Shown here: positions 9,249 through 17,714 of the stretch, in pieces
How positions within the stretch are numbered: the stretch's first letter is position 1
Layout: each line of letters starts with the position of its first letter
Assembly (NCBI RefSeq): GCF_014191505.1
Contig: NZ_JACHWS010000006.1
Coordinates: forward strand, 1-64,000
Length of the DNA stretch: 64,000 nt
Direction: 5' to 3'
Source of the DNA: Hoyosella altamirensis
Lineage (GTDB): Bacteria; Actinomycetota; Actinomycetes; Mycobacteriales; Mycobacteriaceae
Program-made: the position numbers and the translations under genes
Notes under the pieces: model-generated
What the model saw: only the letters and a program-made list of their open reading frames with translations
Told to the model about the DNA's origin: nothing
The model's database searches: none

Positions 9249-9425
9249 GTGGATTCGGGTTGGAGAGGTTTCAGCGGCGACGGTAGAGGGTTCCTCGCTG
9301 CCGGAGCAGCTCTGGTTATCGGGGGTGCGCTCTCCCTGCTTACCGGACGGCCTATTTTCGGCGCTATTCTACTCATCATTGGCGGCCTTTTGATGTACGT
9401 AGGTGATGAGAAGCTAGCTAAATAG
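9249..9425 (+). CDS. Small two-helix membrane protein
   Basis: A GTG-started frame of 58 codons. A Gly/Arg-rich start (DSGWRGFSGDGRG) is followed by two hydrophobic segments (FLAAGAALVIGGALSLL and IFGAILLIIGGLLMYVG) separated by TGRP, and a short basic tail. The hydrophobic pattern is coherent only in this frame. No family is recognised. It lies in the gap before the IS-interrupted nuclease gene. Confidence 0.5.
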   Translation: MDSGWRGFSGDGRGFLAAGAALVIGGALSLLTGRPIFGAILLIIGGLLMYVGDEKLAK

Positions 9426-9785
9426 TCCCTGAGGACGTCTCCGGTGCGCGACGGACGATTTCGGCTACCGTCGTTAAGAGCTTTCAACCATGCGTCCCCT
9501 CCTGTTGCTGTTGGGTATCATCGGCGGAGCTGGAGCAGCCCTTAATACAAACACGGCTCTTTACTCGCGCCAATGTGTGGTTGCGGCTGTAATGTTGTGT
9601 CCGGCCGCTCGCTCGTGTAGGGGCGTTGAAGATGCTGACCGGTTCTTTCAAAGGTTCCGCTACCTCACCCGTACGTGGGATCGTGCATGAATGCGGTATA
9701 TCCAGAGCCCTAGGCAAGCGGCAATCAATGCTGCCGACAAGCTGCGGCAGATGGGGTGGAATGCCCCCGGTAAATGGTCCATGCG

Positions 9786-10610
9786 TTATGCGGCCTTGGT
9801 TTGGGGTTGACAGGTTGCAGCGTACTCGCTGGGTGTGAGGTAGTTCAGCGCCGAGTGCCGGTGGGTGAGGTTATATGTCTGCTTCCAGTCGCCGATGACG
9901 ACCCGTGCTTCGAGGATGCTGTGGAACACGTTGAGGTTGAGGCATTCATCGCGCAGCCGGTTGTTGAATGATTCGATATGACCGTTGCACCAGGGACTGC
10001 CGGGCGGGATGTAGGCGATGCCGATGCTGCCCTCGCAGAATCGGTTGAGTGCCCGGGAGATCAGTTCCGGGCCGTTGTCGCAGCGCAACACTGTTGGGGC
10101 GGTGCCGCGGCGCGCGATCACCGCGGTCAATTCGGCCACGAGATCGTCGGCGGTGATCGACCGGCCGACGATGTTGAGCAGCGATTCCCGGGTGTGTTCG
10201 TCGACCATTGACGCGATTTTGAAGGTGCGCCCGTCGGCGGTGGTGTCAAATTGGAAGTCGATGGCCCACACCTCATTCGGTGCCATGGCTTCGGTGATCG
10301 GTACCGTCGATGCGCCGACACGTTTGCGTCTGCGCCGCCGCTGCGCGACTCGCAGTCCTTCCTCCCGCCACAGCCGGTGCACTTTCTTGCGATTAATGAC
10401 CATGCCCTCTGCCCGCAGCGCCGCCCACGCCCGCCGGTAGCCCTTGCGGGGGTGAGATTTCGCCCAGTCACGCAGCCATTGCCGCACACCAGAATCCGGA
10501 TCGGCAGGCGTCTGGTCCGCAGGTGGTTTGCGCTGGGCCGAACGATGCTGCCCGGCAACGCGGCACGCGAGCCGCTCCGATAACCCCAAACGAGTTTGGA
10601 GCATCGTCAC
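9786..10610 (-). CDS. ISa orfB, IS3-family DDE transposase
   Basis: A 274-residue transposase. An N-terminal HTH_21-like region (WLRDWAKSHPRKGYRRAWAA) is followed by the integrase core. The catalytic residues are visible: Asp in VWAIDFQFD, Asp in LRCDNGPELIS and Glu in NGHIESFNNRL. The frame lies -1 relative to orfA, so the full transposase is probably an OrfAB fusion made by ribosomal frameshifting, as in other IS3 elements. It is intact in this copy. Confidence 0.93.
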   Translation of the reverse strand: MTMLQTRLGLSERLACRVAGQHRSAQRKPPADQTPADPDSGVRQWLRDWAKSHPRKGYRRAWAALRAEGMVINRKKVHRLWREEGLRVAQRRRRRKRVGASTVPITEAMAPNEVWAIDFQFDTTADGRTFKIASMVDEHTRESLLNIVGRSITADDLVAELTAVIARRGTAPTVLRCDNGPELISRALNRFCEGSIGIAYIPPGSPWCNGHIESFNNRLRDECLNLNVFHSILEARVVIGDWKQTYNLTHRHSALNYLTPSEYAATCQPQTKAA

Positions 10611-10633
10611 GGCCCGCCGCTTCGCCGCCGGGC

Positions 10634-10915
10634 CTAGAAGTTTCCCCGCGCGATCTCCCGCAACGCGTCCTTCTCCAGCTCCGCCTCCGCAAGCAGCCGC
10701 TTCAAGCGCTTGTTCTCCGCGTCAAGCTCTTTGAGCCGCTTCGCGTCGTCGGCTTTCATGCCGCCGTACTGTTTACGCCAGTTGTACAACGTGGCGGTCG
10801 AGATCCCGAGCTGACGCGCAATCTCATCCACGTCCGTATCCCGCGCCGCGAGCTCATCAGCCGTGCGCAACTTACGGATGATCTCCTCCGGGGAATGACG
10901 TTTCCGTCCAGCCAT
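10634..10915 (-). CDS. ISa orfA, helix-turn-helix protein
   Basis: A 93-residue protein with an N-terminal HTH (ARQLGISTATLYNWRKQYGG) and a C-terminal leucine-zipper-like coiled coil (LKELDAENKRLKRLLAEAELEK), typical of IS3 OrfA. It binds the element ends and provides the N-terminus of the OrfAB transposase. The start is ATG. It is nearly identical to the protein at 56100; only one T/K difference is evident. Confidence 0.93.
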   Translation of the reverse strand: MAGRKRHSPEEIIRKLRTADELAARDTDVDEIARQLGISTATLYNWRKQYGGMKADDAKRLKELDAENKRLKRLLAEAELEKDALREIARGNF

Positions 10916-11675
10916 AATGTCCAGCCTTCCATGAAATCAGAAGGACTCACATAACAGCCGGACCACTCGGAGGGGAGCACACCAGGGGTTTGCTGACGCG
11001 CGGCTGGCCAGCGGGGGCGAGACGGTGAGTATCGAGATTGTCTCGTCCAGCGCGGTCGCAGGGGTTTCCTGGCGCGGCGGCCGGGTCAGTCAGGATGATC
11101 TGCAGCGCTTGGCGGGGCTGCGCAACCGCGGTGCCAATCTTGAGATACTCTACTTCGCGGACACCGGCTATATGGAGAGCGCCATGGAGTACGCCAACCG
11201 CCATGGCATCTTCCTTTTTCTTTACGAGCAGTCAGGCGAGATCAGCCCGGCCAGCTATTGCGCGCGGCGCCTGGAGTACCTGCAGACCGGTGCTGCACCC
11301 TATTCTTCCGACGCCGAGGCTGCTCAGGCGAACAAAAAGCTCAGCAGGGTGGTGGGGGCAGTCGCTTTCGTTATTCTGGGTCTCGTCATACTGATGATCG
11401 TTATCAGCAGCAGGGATGGCGTGGAATCCCTGCCGGGCGCAGTGATAGCGGCGGGTTTCCCTGGCGATTGTGGCGGATACCATTTGCCGCTCGCCGGTAG
11501 AATACCGGGTAGCCACGGGCATTGGGCTGCTGAAATGATCCAGTTCAGCTTTCGCGGATTGGTAGTTCGTCAAGAAGCGTCCTTGACCTCGGGGCGCGAC
11601 GAAAAGGGGTAGGGGGTCTGCCGGGCAGGATGGAGAACGCCCCGGTATTTTTTGCCAGCACAGGAGGGATGGGCG

Positions 11676-12029
11676 TTGCTGAGTCTGCTCGGTACCATCG
11701 TCATATTGATGGGCGTTCTGGCGTTTGTGGTTGCCGCGATCGGGGTGATCAAGCTTCCAGACATGTATTCACGGATCAGTGCGGTGACCACTGCTTCGGG
11801 ACTGGGTTTAGCACTGATTATTGCGGGTGTGTTTCTCCAGCATCCGTCGCTGAGTAACGGGATAAAGGCAGGGCTGGCTATCGTGATCAATTTAGCCACA
11901 TCGGCCGTCGGCGGTCATGCCATCGCGCGGGCTGGATACCTGACGGGGTCCCCCCGCGCCCGGATGCAATACGACGACCTGGCCGACGATATCCGGAACT
12001 CTGCCGGGGAGCGGCGTTGCGGATCCTAG
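11676..12029 (+). CDS. mnhG: MnhG/MrpG-type subunit of a Na+/H+ antiporter (orphan)
   Basis: About 117 residues with three hydrophobic segments. The family motif IGVIKLPDMYSRISAVT follows the first helix. A TTG at 11676 is chosen because GGAGGG lies 8 nt upstream and the helix then begins at once, as in homologues; a start at 11652 is possible. MnhG normally works only within a six- or seven-subunit Mnh/Mrp complex (A-G), and no other subunit is present in the window. The 3' end overlaps the convergent secF stop by 4 nt. Confidence 0.82.
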   Translation: MLSLLGTIVILMGVLAFVVAAIGVIKLPDMYSRISAVTTASGLGLALIIAGVFLQHPSLSNGIKAGLAIVINLATSAVGGHAIARAGYLTGSPRARMQYDDLADDIRNSAGERRCGS

Positions 12030-13054
12030 GATGCCATTGCGCCGTCCGTAGCCCGGGTTTCTTGGACCGACACGGTGTGGCTCTGGATGGCTTTGGTGCG
12101 TTCTTTCATCGAGACAAGCAGTGGAGCCGCGAAGAAGGGTGAGGAGTATGTTCCGATGATGACTCCGACCAGCTGGACCAGGGCGAGATCTTTGAGTGTT
12201 CCCACGCCAAGCATCCACACGGCCACGATCAATAGCGAGAGAATAGGAAGCATACTAGTTAATGAGGTGTTGAACGATCTCATCAAGGTTTGATTCACGC
12301 CCAGGTTTGCACGCTCAGCGTAAGTGCCCTCATATTGTTTCGTGACATTTTTGGTGTTTTCCGCAACTTTATCAAAAACCACCACGGTGTCGTATAGGGA
12401 GTAGCCCATGATTGTGAGCAGGCCGATCACTGTTGCGGGGCTTACCTCGAAGCCGATCAGGGCGTAAATGCCGGCAGTCACTGTCAGGTCGACTATTACC
12501 GCCGCGATCGCGGCTAGTGCCATGTGCCACTCGAACCGCAGACTGATGTAAGCAAACACTATGATCAGGAAAACCGCGAGCGCGAGAGCAGCCTTCTGGG
12601 TTACTTGCCCTCCCCAAGTCTCACTGACTGCGGAGATGCTGACCGCATTCTGCGCCGTGCCAGTTCCGGCCGACTGATTCAGGACAGACTGGAATGCGTT
12701 CTCAACGGCGCGGATCTGGGTTTCATCGAGAGGTTCCGAGCGGATCTGTATTGACGAGGCAGGACCGGCGCCCACCACCTGCACAGTGGTGGGAGAGATG
12801 CCGGAGCTTTCACTGAATACTTGTTCCGCCTCAGCGGTGTCTAACTGTATAGCAGGAATTTCCACGCGGGTGCCGCCGGTAAAGTCAATGCCGAAAGTAA
12901 AACCGCGGAGCAAGATGCCAGAAAGTGATAGTGCTACCAGGACAGCAGTAATTAAATAGAAGATGCGCCTGCGACCGATGATGTCGAATGCGCCCGTTCC
13001 GGTGTAAAGACGTTTCAGGAGTGATACCGGAGCGCTGTTCTTCTGCAGGGTCAT
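12026..13054 (-). CDS. secF: SecF-family protein-export membrane protein (orphan)
   Basis: A 342-residue protein of normal SecF length. It has an N-terminal helix, then the signature FGIDFTGGTRVEI, a periplasmic domain (about residues 75-150) and five C-terminal helices with IGLLTIMGYSLYDTVVVFDKVAEN. SecF works with SecD to drive late steps of Sec-dependent export using the proton gradient. secF almost always follows secD, and here it stands alone between mnhG and a stress protein. It is presumably a second copy beside the chromosomal gene. No truncation is seen. Confidence 0.9.
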   Translation of the reverse strand: MTLQKNSAPVSLLKRLYTGTGAFDIIGRRRIFYLITAVLVALSLSGILLRGFTFGIDFTGGTRVEIPAIQLDTAEAEQVFSESSGISPTTVQVVGAGPASSIQIRSEPLDETQIRAVENAFQSVLNQSAGTGTAQNAVSISAVSETWGGQVTQKAALALAVFLIIVFAYISLRFEWHMALAAIAAVIVDLTVTAGIYALIGFEVSPATVIGLLTIMGYSLYDTVVVFDKVAENTKNVTKQYEGTYAERANLGVNQTLMRSFNTSLTSMLPILSLLIVAVWMLGVGTLKDLALVQLVGVIIGTYSSPFFAAPLLVSMKERTKAIQSHTVSVQETRATDGAMAS

Positions 13055-13120
13055 TTTCTGTGGTCTTCCTTGTGAGACAACTTGATAGCCTGCTGAGTCC
13101 TATATCAGGCAGCAGGGAGT

Positions 13121-13972
13121 CTAGAGATGCTGGGCGGGTTTCGCTAACAGCACTGGTGAGGTGGTGTGCGCCAGCACGGTTGCGGTGACACTTCCGAGCA
13201 CCCATCTGGTGACTCCCCGGTTGCGACTGGTCAATACCGCCAGTGTTCCCGGCGTGTCTGTCTGAAACGACATGATCCCTTCGGCAATGTCGCTGTCGGT
13301 GAGGTGCGAGTAGTCTGCACGGATTCCGGCCTGCGTGAAATCGCTGGCCAGGGAGGCGAGGGTTTCTTCGTATATCCGCGGTTCTTCGGGTTTGCTGGGA
13401 GAGTCGATATGCACAAGATGCAGCGTGAGGTCTAGCTGCTGCGCCCATACTCGGGCGGTGTGCAGGGCTGCCTCATCGCGGCCGCTGCCGTCGAGGCAGA
13501 CGATGCAGTCGCGATACTGGTCGGGCTCAAACGCTGGCTCATACTCAGGCCCGACCATGAGGACCGGCCTCGCGGAATGTCTGATCACATGTTCGGTCAC
13601 GCTGCCGGTGATCATCCGGGAGAACCGGTCTCTATTGTGGGTTGCCAGGCAGATCACCGCGCCGGGGGTTTCCTGCGCGGAATGGATGAGGTGATCTCCG
13701 GCCCAGCCCGCGCTAACGCACACGACCTCTACATGGGCGTAGCCTATCTCGCCGGCGACTGAATCTATCCCGGTAGCCCACCGGCCTCGCACGGGATCGT
13801 GCACGGTGAACAGCTCTAACGGAATCTGGAGCTGGCGGGCGATCTTCAGCGCGGGAGTGATCGCTGTCTCCGCTTCATGGGTGCCGTCGAGCGGGACGAT
13901 CAGTCTTTCGATCGGCGGCGGCTGGGTTTTGTCCTTCCGCCTGCGTGACAGAGCTGGGGGCACATCAGCCAC
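13121..13972 (-). CDS. Tandem universal stress protein (UspA)
   Basis: Two Usp domains: the first from IERLIVPLDGTHEAE to RPVLMVGPEY and the second from YRDCIVCLDGSGRDEAA to SPVLLAKP. The ATP-type motif G-x2-G-x9-G(S/T) appears as GSVTEHVIRHSARPV and GSVTATVLAHTTSPV. The GTG at 13972 has a strong AAGGAG site and avoids overlap with the divergent antiporter gene; an ATG at 14032 would overlap it. Known role: stress tolerance and nucleotide-dependent signalling. The divergent arrangement suggests shared control with the antiporter. Confidence 0.88.
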   Translation of the reverse strand: MADVPPALSRRRKDKTQPPPIERLIVPLDGTHEAETAITPALKIARQLQIPLELFTVHDPVRGRWATGIDSVAGEIGYAHVEVVCVSAGWAGDHLIHSAQETPGAVICLATHNRDRFSRMITGSVTEHVIRHSARPVLMVGPEYEPAFEPDQYRDCIVCLDGSGRDEAALHTARVWAQQLDLTLHLVHIDSPSKPEEPRIYEETLASLASDFTQAGIRADYSHLTDSDIAEGIMSFQTDTPGTLAVLTSRNRGVTRWVLGSVTATVLAHTTSPVLLAKPAQHL

Positions 13973-14020
13973 AGGTAAGCTCCTTCCTGTCGTCCACTCA
14001 AAACCAGCACCAAGAGGATT

Positions 14021-15496
14021 ATGAGCCTTCAACTTCCTGCTGACCGCTGGGTTCTCGCAGCTGCACTGTTGCTCATCGCGGCAATTCTGGCGTCCGGCTT
14101 GGCTCAGCGTATCCGGATGCCAGGCCTTTTGCTGTTCTTAGGTCTCGGCATGCTCATTTCCGATGACGGACTGGGCCTGGTTTCATTGGCCGATCCTGAG
14201 ATCGCGCAGATAGTCGGTACCGTAGCGCTGCTGCTCATTCTTTACGAGGGCGGCTTAACCACAAAGCCCAGCGACGTCCGCAGGGCAGCAGCTCCGGGTT
14301 TGCTGTTAGCCACAGTCGCGGTGATCATCACGGCGGCGGTGCTGGGCGGAGCCACCTATCTCATCTTGAACGTCGATATTCTGACTGCTTTGCTGATCGG
14401 GGCCGTCGTCGCGTCGACCGATGCGGCTGCGGTATTCGCGATGCTGCGCCGCGCGCCGCTGCCCCGCAAAATGTCAGCTCTGCTCGAGGTGGAGTCAGGC
14501 GCGAACGATCCAATGGCGATCATGCTGACAGTCGGGCTGATCGCGACCTGGACTGAATCACCGCCCGCAGGTGACTGGATTTCCTTCGCGGTCACCCAAC
14601 TCGGCGGCGGCCTGCTCATCGGCGGGCTCGTCGGGCTTGCGGGCAGCCGCCTGCTGCTTGTCACCACCCTGGGCCCAGCGGGTGTCTATCCCGTGCTTGC
14701 TCTAGGTGTCGCCGGCTTATCGTATGGCCTCGCAGCCGCCGGGGGCGCATCAGGATTCCTTGCCGTATACGTCACCGGGCTAATCGTGGGGGCCCGGGTA
14801 CCACTGCACAGGCGCGGAATCAGAACGTTCCACGAAGGGTTGGCCAACACCGCAGAAGTGGGCCTGTTCCTGATGCTCGGAATGCTGGTTTTCCCCTCAA
14901 GCCTTGTCGATGTCGCCCTCCCCGGCCTGGCAATCGCAGCAGTCCTGATCCTCGTCGCACGCCCCATCGCGGTTGTAGCGTGCCTGATCTGGTTCCCATT
15001 CACGTGGCGCGAACTTACCTTCGCCAGCTGGGTGGGGCTGCGCGGCGCTGTCCCGATCTTCCTCGCGACCTTCCCCGCCGTTGCCGGCTACCCAGACGGG
15101 GACCTGATCTTCAACATGGTCTTCTTCGTTGTCCTTATCTCCGCACTTGTGCAGGGAATGAGCATCCGCACCGTGGCTAGGTGGCTGAACCTCACACAGG
15201 AAGGTGATGTCTGGAGCCCAGTCGCGGAAGGAATCCCTATCGGGGACCTCAACGCTGAACTCGTCGAAGTCCGTGTCACCTCCAGCCTGCCCATCGCCGG
15301 AAAATACCTCAGCGAGGTCATGCCCCCCATCGGTTTGATCACCACTATCGCCCGCGGGCCCCGGCTGCTCATCCCCACCCCGCGCACCAAACTCCGTGAA
15401 GGCGACCTAGTCATCGTGGCAATGCCTCGCCGGCCCGACGCGAACAAAATCGTCACCGCATGGGCCAAAGGTGAAAACACGCCCGACCCAAGCTAA
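14021..15496 (+). CDS. K+/H+ antiporter, CPA1 NhaP2-like, with TrkA_C domain
   Basis: A 491-residue protein with about 12 membrane helices. Typical CPA motifs are seen: LGLGMLISDDG, LLLILYEGGL, ASTDAAAVFAMLR and LEVESGANDPMAIML. The C-terminus (about residues 405-485) is a TrkA_C/RCK_C regulatory domain (LPIAGKYLSEV ... REGDLVIVAMPRR). It exchanges K+ (or Na+) for protons at the cell membrane, and the soluble domain likely senses a nucleotide. AAGAGG precedes the ATG. It is divergent from the stress-protein gene. Confidence 0.9.
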   Translation: MSLQLPADRWVLAAALLLIAAILASGLAQRIRMPGLLLFLGLGMLISDDGLGLVSLADPEIAQIVGTVALLLILYEGGLTTKPSDVRRAAAPGLLLATVAVIITAAVLGGATYLILNVDILTALLIGAVVASTDAAAVFAMLRRAPLPRKMSALLEVESGANDPMAIMLTVGLIATWTESPPAGDWISFAVTQLGGGLLIGGLVGLAGSRLLLVTTLGPAGVYPVLALGVAGLSYGLAAAGGASGFLAVYVTGLIVGARVPLHRRGIRTFHEGLANTAEVGLFLMLGMLVFPSSLVDVALPGLAIAAVLILVARPIAVVACLIWFPFTWRELTFASWVGLRGAVPIFLATFPAVAGYPDGDLIFNMVFFVVLISALVQGMSIRTVARWLNLTQEGDVWSPVAEGIPIGDLNAELVEVRVTSSLPIAGKYLSEVMPPIGLITTIARGPRLLIPTPRTKLREGDLVIVAMPRRPDANKIVTAWAKGENTPDPS

Positions 15497-15582
15497 GAAC
15501 CCGCCGGGCCGACACGACTCGGAGGAAACTCCAGCAAAGCGTCCCGTGCCACTACCAATCGGTACGGCTAGGCTCAGATGCG

Positions 15583-16092
15583 ATGGAACCGGTGAGATAT
15601 GACCAGACTATCGGAGACCGAGGCTATAGCGGAAACGCGGTCATTGCCCAGCATCCCCACGGGCGGGGCTCGGACAGCATTGCACAGCGCCTCGATATCA
15701 ACACGGCAGAATACCTTCTGCTCGGGCTAACCGTGTGGTCGTCACAGAGCAGCGATACGTCCTGGCCTACCGCAGCGACCGGTCTCACCGCCTATGTCGC
15801 AGAACGAAAAACGATCAGCTCGCACCCCGGCGGACTGCCCGCCCTCCTCGCTACCGGTGACCCAATCCCGGTACAGCAGTGGCACTACCACTGCGAAAGT
15901 ACCGAGCTCGGTCAGGCCTATGATGCACTCACCCTCGTAATGCTCGCATCACAGTCCATCCGTATCGAACTATGGTGCCCCGAAATCGCCGAACACGGTA
16001 TCGCCACGCTCAACTGGAAAATCACCAATCAGCTCGAGTTCGAACGCCGCGGCAGCAAATGGAACCGGACTCAAGCCGGAGGGCTTGCCTGA
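15583..16092 (+). CDS. Hypothetical protein, 169 residues
   Basis: The frame is open and soluble, with a mixed alpha/beta character and no signal or membrane segment. Possible landmarks are an NTAEYLLLGLTVWS stretch and an IRIELWCPEIAEHG stretch. The family is not recognised. It follows the antiporter gene in the same direction after about 85 bp, so it could be co-transcribed. Codon use matches the neighbours. Confidence 0.6.
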   Translation: MEPVRYDQTIGDRGYSGNAVIAQHPHGRGSDSIAQRLDINTAEYLLLGLTVWSSQSSDTSWPTAATGLTAYVAERKTISSHPGGLPALLATGDPIPVQQWHYHCESTELGQAYDALTLVMLASQSIRIELWCPEIAEHGIATLNWKITNQLEFERRGSKWNRTQAGGLA

Positions 16093-16144
16093 TCAACGAA
16101 TTGACCTAGCTTGGGCCATTTGATGGCAATCCGTTCAGCGAGTC

Positions 16145-16385
16145 ACTTGGTCACAACGATCAAGTACGCCCACTCCCGCTCAGGCCTGTTCGGCAGCCTT
16201 GCCCACGGGTGGGCAGGTAGATGACGTCGGAGGTCCATACCGCATCGAGCACACCGCGGGAGAACTCAAGGTAGGATCGTGTGATCCGCGCCAATCGTGG
16301 TCTCCGGCCGCCACTGGCGGACTAATCCCTGGATACCGTTGGCACGCATGATCTTCGCGACCGTCTTGGGGTGCCTATGAAGAAC
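16145..16385 (-). pseudogene. Fragment of a second type of IS3 orfB
   Basis: The minus strand reads HPKTVAKIMRANGIQGLVRQWRPETT. After a frameshift it continues VLDAVWTSDVIYLPTRGQGC, which includes the first catalytic Asp of an IS3 transposase. It resembles the orfB of ISb at 57.3-58.1 kb but is clearly diverged. Neither end of an element is recognisable. Confidence 0.75.
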
Positions 16386-16453
16386 TGGGGCATCAGGTAC
16401 ATGAAGCTGTCGTTTAACTCGTTTTCCGCAGCCCTGTGCCCGGGTTACGGCCC

Positions 16454-16822
16454 TCACACGCAAGGCGTCGGCTCATCACGCTCCGCTTCTGCGCCGCCTG
16501 ACGTTTCGTCATCGAATGTAATCGTCAGTGATGTTCGGAGGCCGCCCTGGGAGCCGTACGACGATGTCCGTCGCCTGAAGGGTTTCTCACCGACATACCA
16601 GGCATCGGTCGCGACGTAACTGAATCCGTCCTGGGAGCGCTCCAATTCCATCTTTCTCCACATGAAGGTGACATGCCTGCCAACTTCCAACCCGAAAGCG
16701 CGGCGTTCGACCGACGGTGTCGTTATGTGAATCCAACAGCCACCGGGTGTATCGGGCGAGTCAATCACACCCCATCCCTCATCGTGATTCCACATGCGGA
16801 CTGTTCCAGTACTGGTCGTCAT
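16454..16822 (-). CDS. Cold-shock-domain-like protein
   Basis: The ATG at 16822 gives 122 residues beginning TTSTGTVRMWNHDEGWGVID, which matches the opening strands of a cold-shock fold (G-x-V-x-W-x4-G-W/F-G-x-I). HITTPSVERR follows where CSPs have a second nucleic-acid strand. The classic FVHFS motif is altered to WIHIT. A longer C-terminal half ends in an acidic, disordered tail. Such proteins bind single-stranded nucleic acid; here it may be a specialised homologue. The frame stays open upstream to 16939 but shows no coding character there. Confidence 0.65.
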   Translation of the reverse strand: MTTSTGTVRMWNHDEGWGVIDSPDTPGGCWIHITTPSVERRAFGLEVGRHVTFMWRKMELERSQDGFSYVATDAWYVGEKPFRRRTSSYGSQGGLRTSLTITFDDETSGGAEAERDEPTPCV

Positions 16823-17004
16823 AGTCTGATATTGCACCCAGTCGTTTGGTGACGTTCTGAGGTTCCCTAGCGGTAGTGGACATCTGATTAGCAGGCCCTT
16901 CGGGCCTGTGGGAAGGCGTTCGGAGGCCGCGCCGCCCATTTGGACTTATTTTCGGGCCGACAAGGCCCTGATTAACAACCTTAGGCGACCTAGCTCTGTT
17001 GTAA

Positions 17005-17020
17005 CTTGTTTATCTTGTTT
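17005..17020. promoter_or_regulatory. Tandem direct repeat in the promoter of TA module 1
   Basis: CTTGTTT occurs twice with a 9-bp period (17005-17011 and 17014-17020), 20 bp before the antitoxin start. A similar 9-bp-period pair of heptamers precedes the third Xre/RES module, so this may be the site for autoregulation. Confidence 0.4.
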
Positions 17021-17039
17021 TGCGGTGTAGCATGGGGTT

Positions 17040-17714
17040 ATGAGCAGTAAGGCCCGGAACCAAGACGGGGTCGCTACGCCCGCTGCGGGCAAGCACAAGG
17101 CCCGGCGTGGGCGGGCGGGCAGAATAACCGGCCGTAGGCCTGCAGCGCGCAGGACCGTGCCAGCTTTGGATCAGTCCAGCTTCTCAGCTGTGATCAGGGA
17201 TGTGCTTGGCACCGTTCCGGAATCGACACGCCAGGGTTTCGTGCAAAGCGTGATGGGCAACGAGCGTGAGACGGGTCTGGACGCTTCCTTGTGGGGCGCG
17301 GCGCCGTCACCGGCCGAGCAGAAGCAGGCCGCCCTGGAAAACCTGCGCCGTCAGTACGAGGCGCGGCGCGCGATCGTAGATACCTCGCTAACCCGGACCG
17401 AAGCAGCTGAACTGCTTAGCGTCTCAGAGCAGGCGATACTCGATCGCTTGGAAACAGGGGACCTGGTCGGCCTGAAAAAGGGACGTGAATGGAGGCTGCC
17501 TCCATGGCAATTCAGCCCCGACACGGAACGGGGGTTCGTCCCAGGAGTGGCGCAGCTGCGCCACGTTTACCCCGGCGGCGCGGTGTCGCTGACACAGTGG
17601 GCTACCACCCCGAACGCAGAACTCGATGGTGCAACTCCAGCTGAGGAACTCGCAGCAGGACGTATCGACGCGGTCCTTAAGGCGGCTGAGACCGGCACCT
17701 CTGCGGCGTGGTAG
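17040..17714 (+). CDS. Antitoxin of Xre/RES-type TA module 1
   Basis: A 224-residue protein. The first 50 residues are basic and probably disordered (RRGRAGRITGRRPAARR). A helix-turn-helix follows (LTRTEAAELLSVSEQAILDRLETGDLV, about residues 118-145). A C-terminal domain with PPWQFSPDTERGFVPG and ATPAEELAAGR resembles the Xre/MbcA/ParS toxin-binding region. It overlaps the RES toxin gene by 7 nt. It neutralises the toxin and probably represses the operon. Order and spacing match two other modules in the window. Confidence 0.82.
   Translation: MSSKARNQDGVATPAAGKHKARRGRAGRITGRRPAARRTVPALDQSSFSAVIRDVLGTVPESTRQGFVQSVMGNERETGLDASLWGAAPSPAEQKQAALENLRRQYEARRAIVDTSLTRTEAAELLSVSEQAILDRLETGDLVGLKKGREWRLPPWQFSPDTERGFVPGVAQLRHVYPGGAVSLTQWATTPNAELDGATPAEELAAGRIDAVLKAAETGTSAAW

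Larger units (their letters stand above)
9757..10984 (-). mobile_element. Complete IS3-family element, ISa copy 1
   Basis: The element is 1228 bp. Its ends are imperfect inverted repeats: TGGTGTGCTCCCC at the orfA side (10984) and TGGAATGCCCCCGG at the orfB side (9757). Both continue to a shared TGGTCC. It is flanked by GGGG on both sides (9753-9756 and 10985-10988), a 4-bp target duplication. orfA and orfB are both open and in the -1 relation expected for programmed frameshifting. A second, damaged copy lies at 56031. It interrupts an Mrr-like gene. Confidence 0.92.
9691..11534 (+). pseudogene. Mrr-like nuclease-domain membrane protein, split by ISa
   Basis: Two parts flank the ISa copy: 9691-9756 (RYIQSPRQAAINAADKLRQMG) and 10985 onward (FADARLASGGETVSIEI..., AVAGVSWRGG, ILYFADTGYMESAMEYANRHGIFLF). 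If ISa and one copy of its 4-bp GGGG duplication are removed, the frame is continuous (CAG ATG GGG TTT GCT GAC). The joined protein matches the restriction-endonuclease-like (Mrr_cat) fold of actinobacterial 'restriction endonuclease' proteins. A membrane helix follows near 11343-11410. An extra C near 11460 appears to shift the frame: without it the tail ends at 11534, while with it the open frame runs to 11612. The gene is inactive as it stands. Confidence 0.8.
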
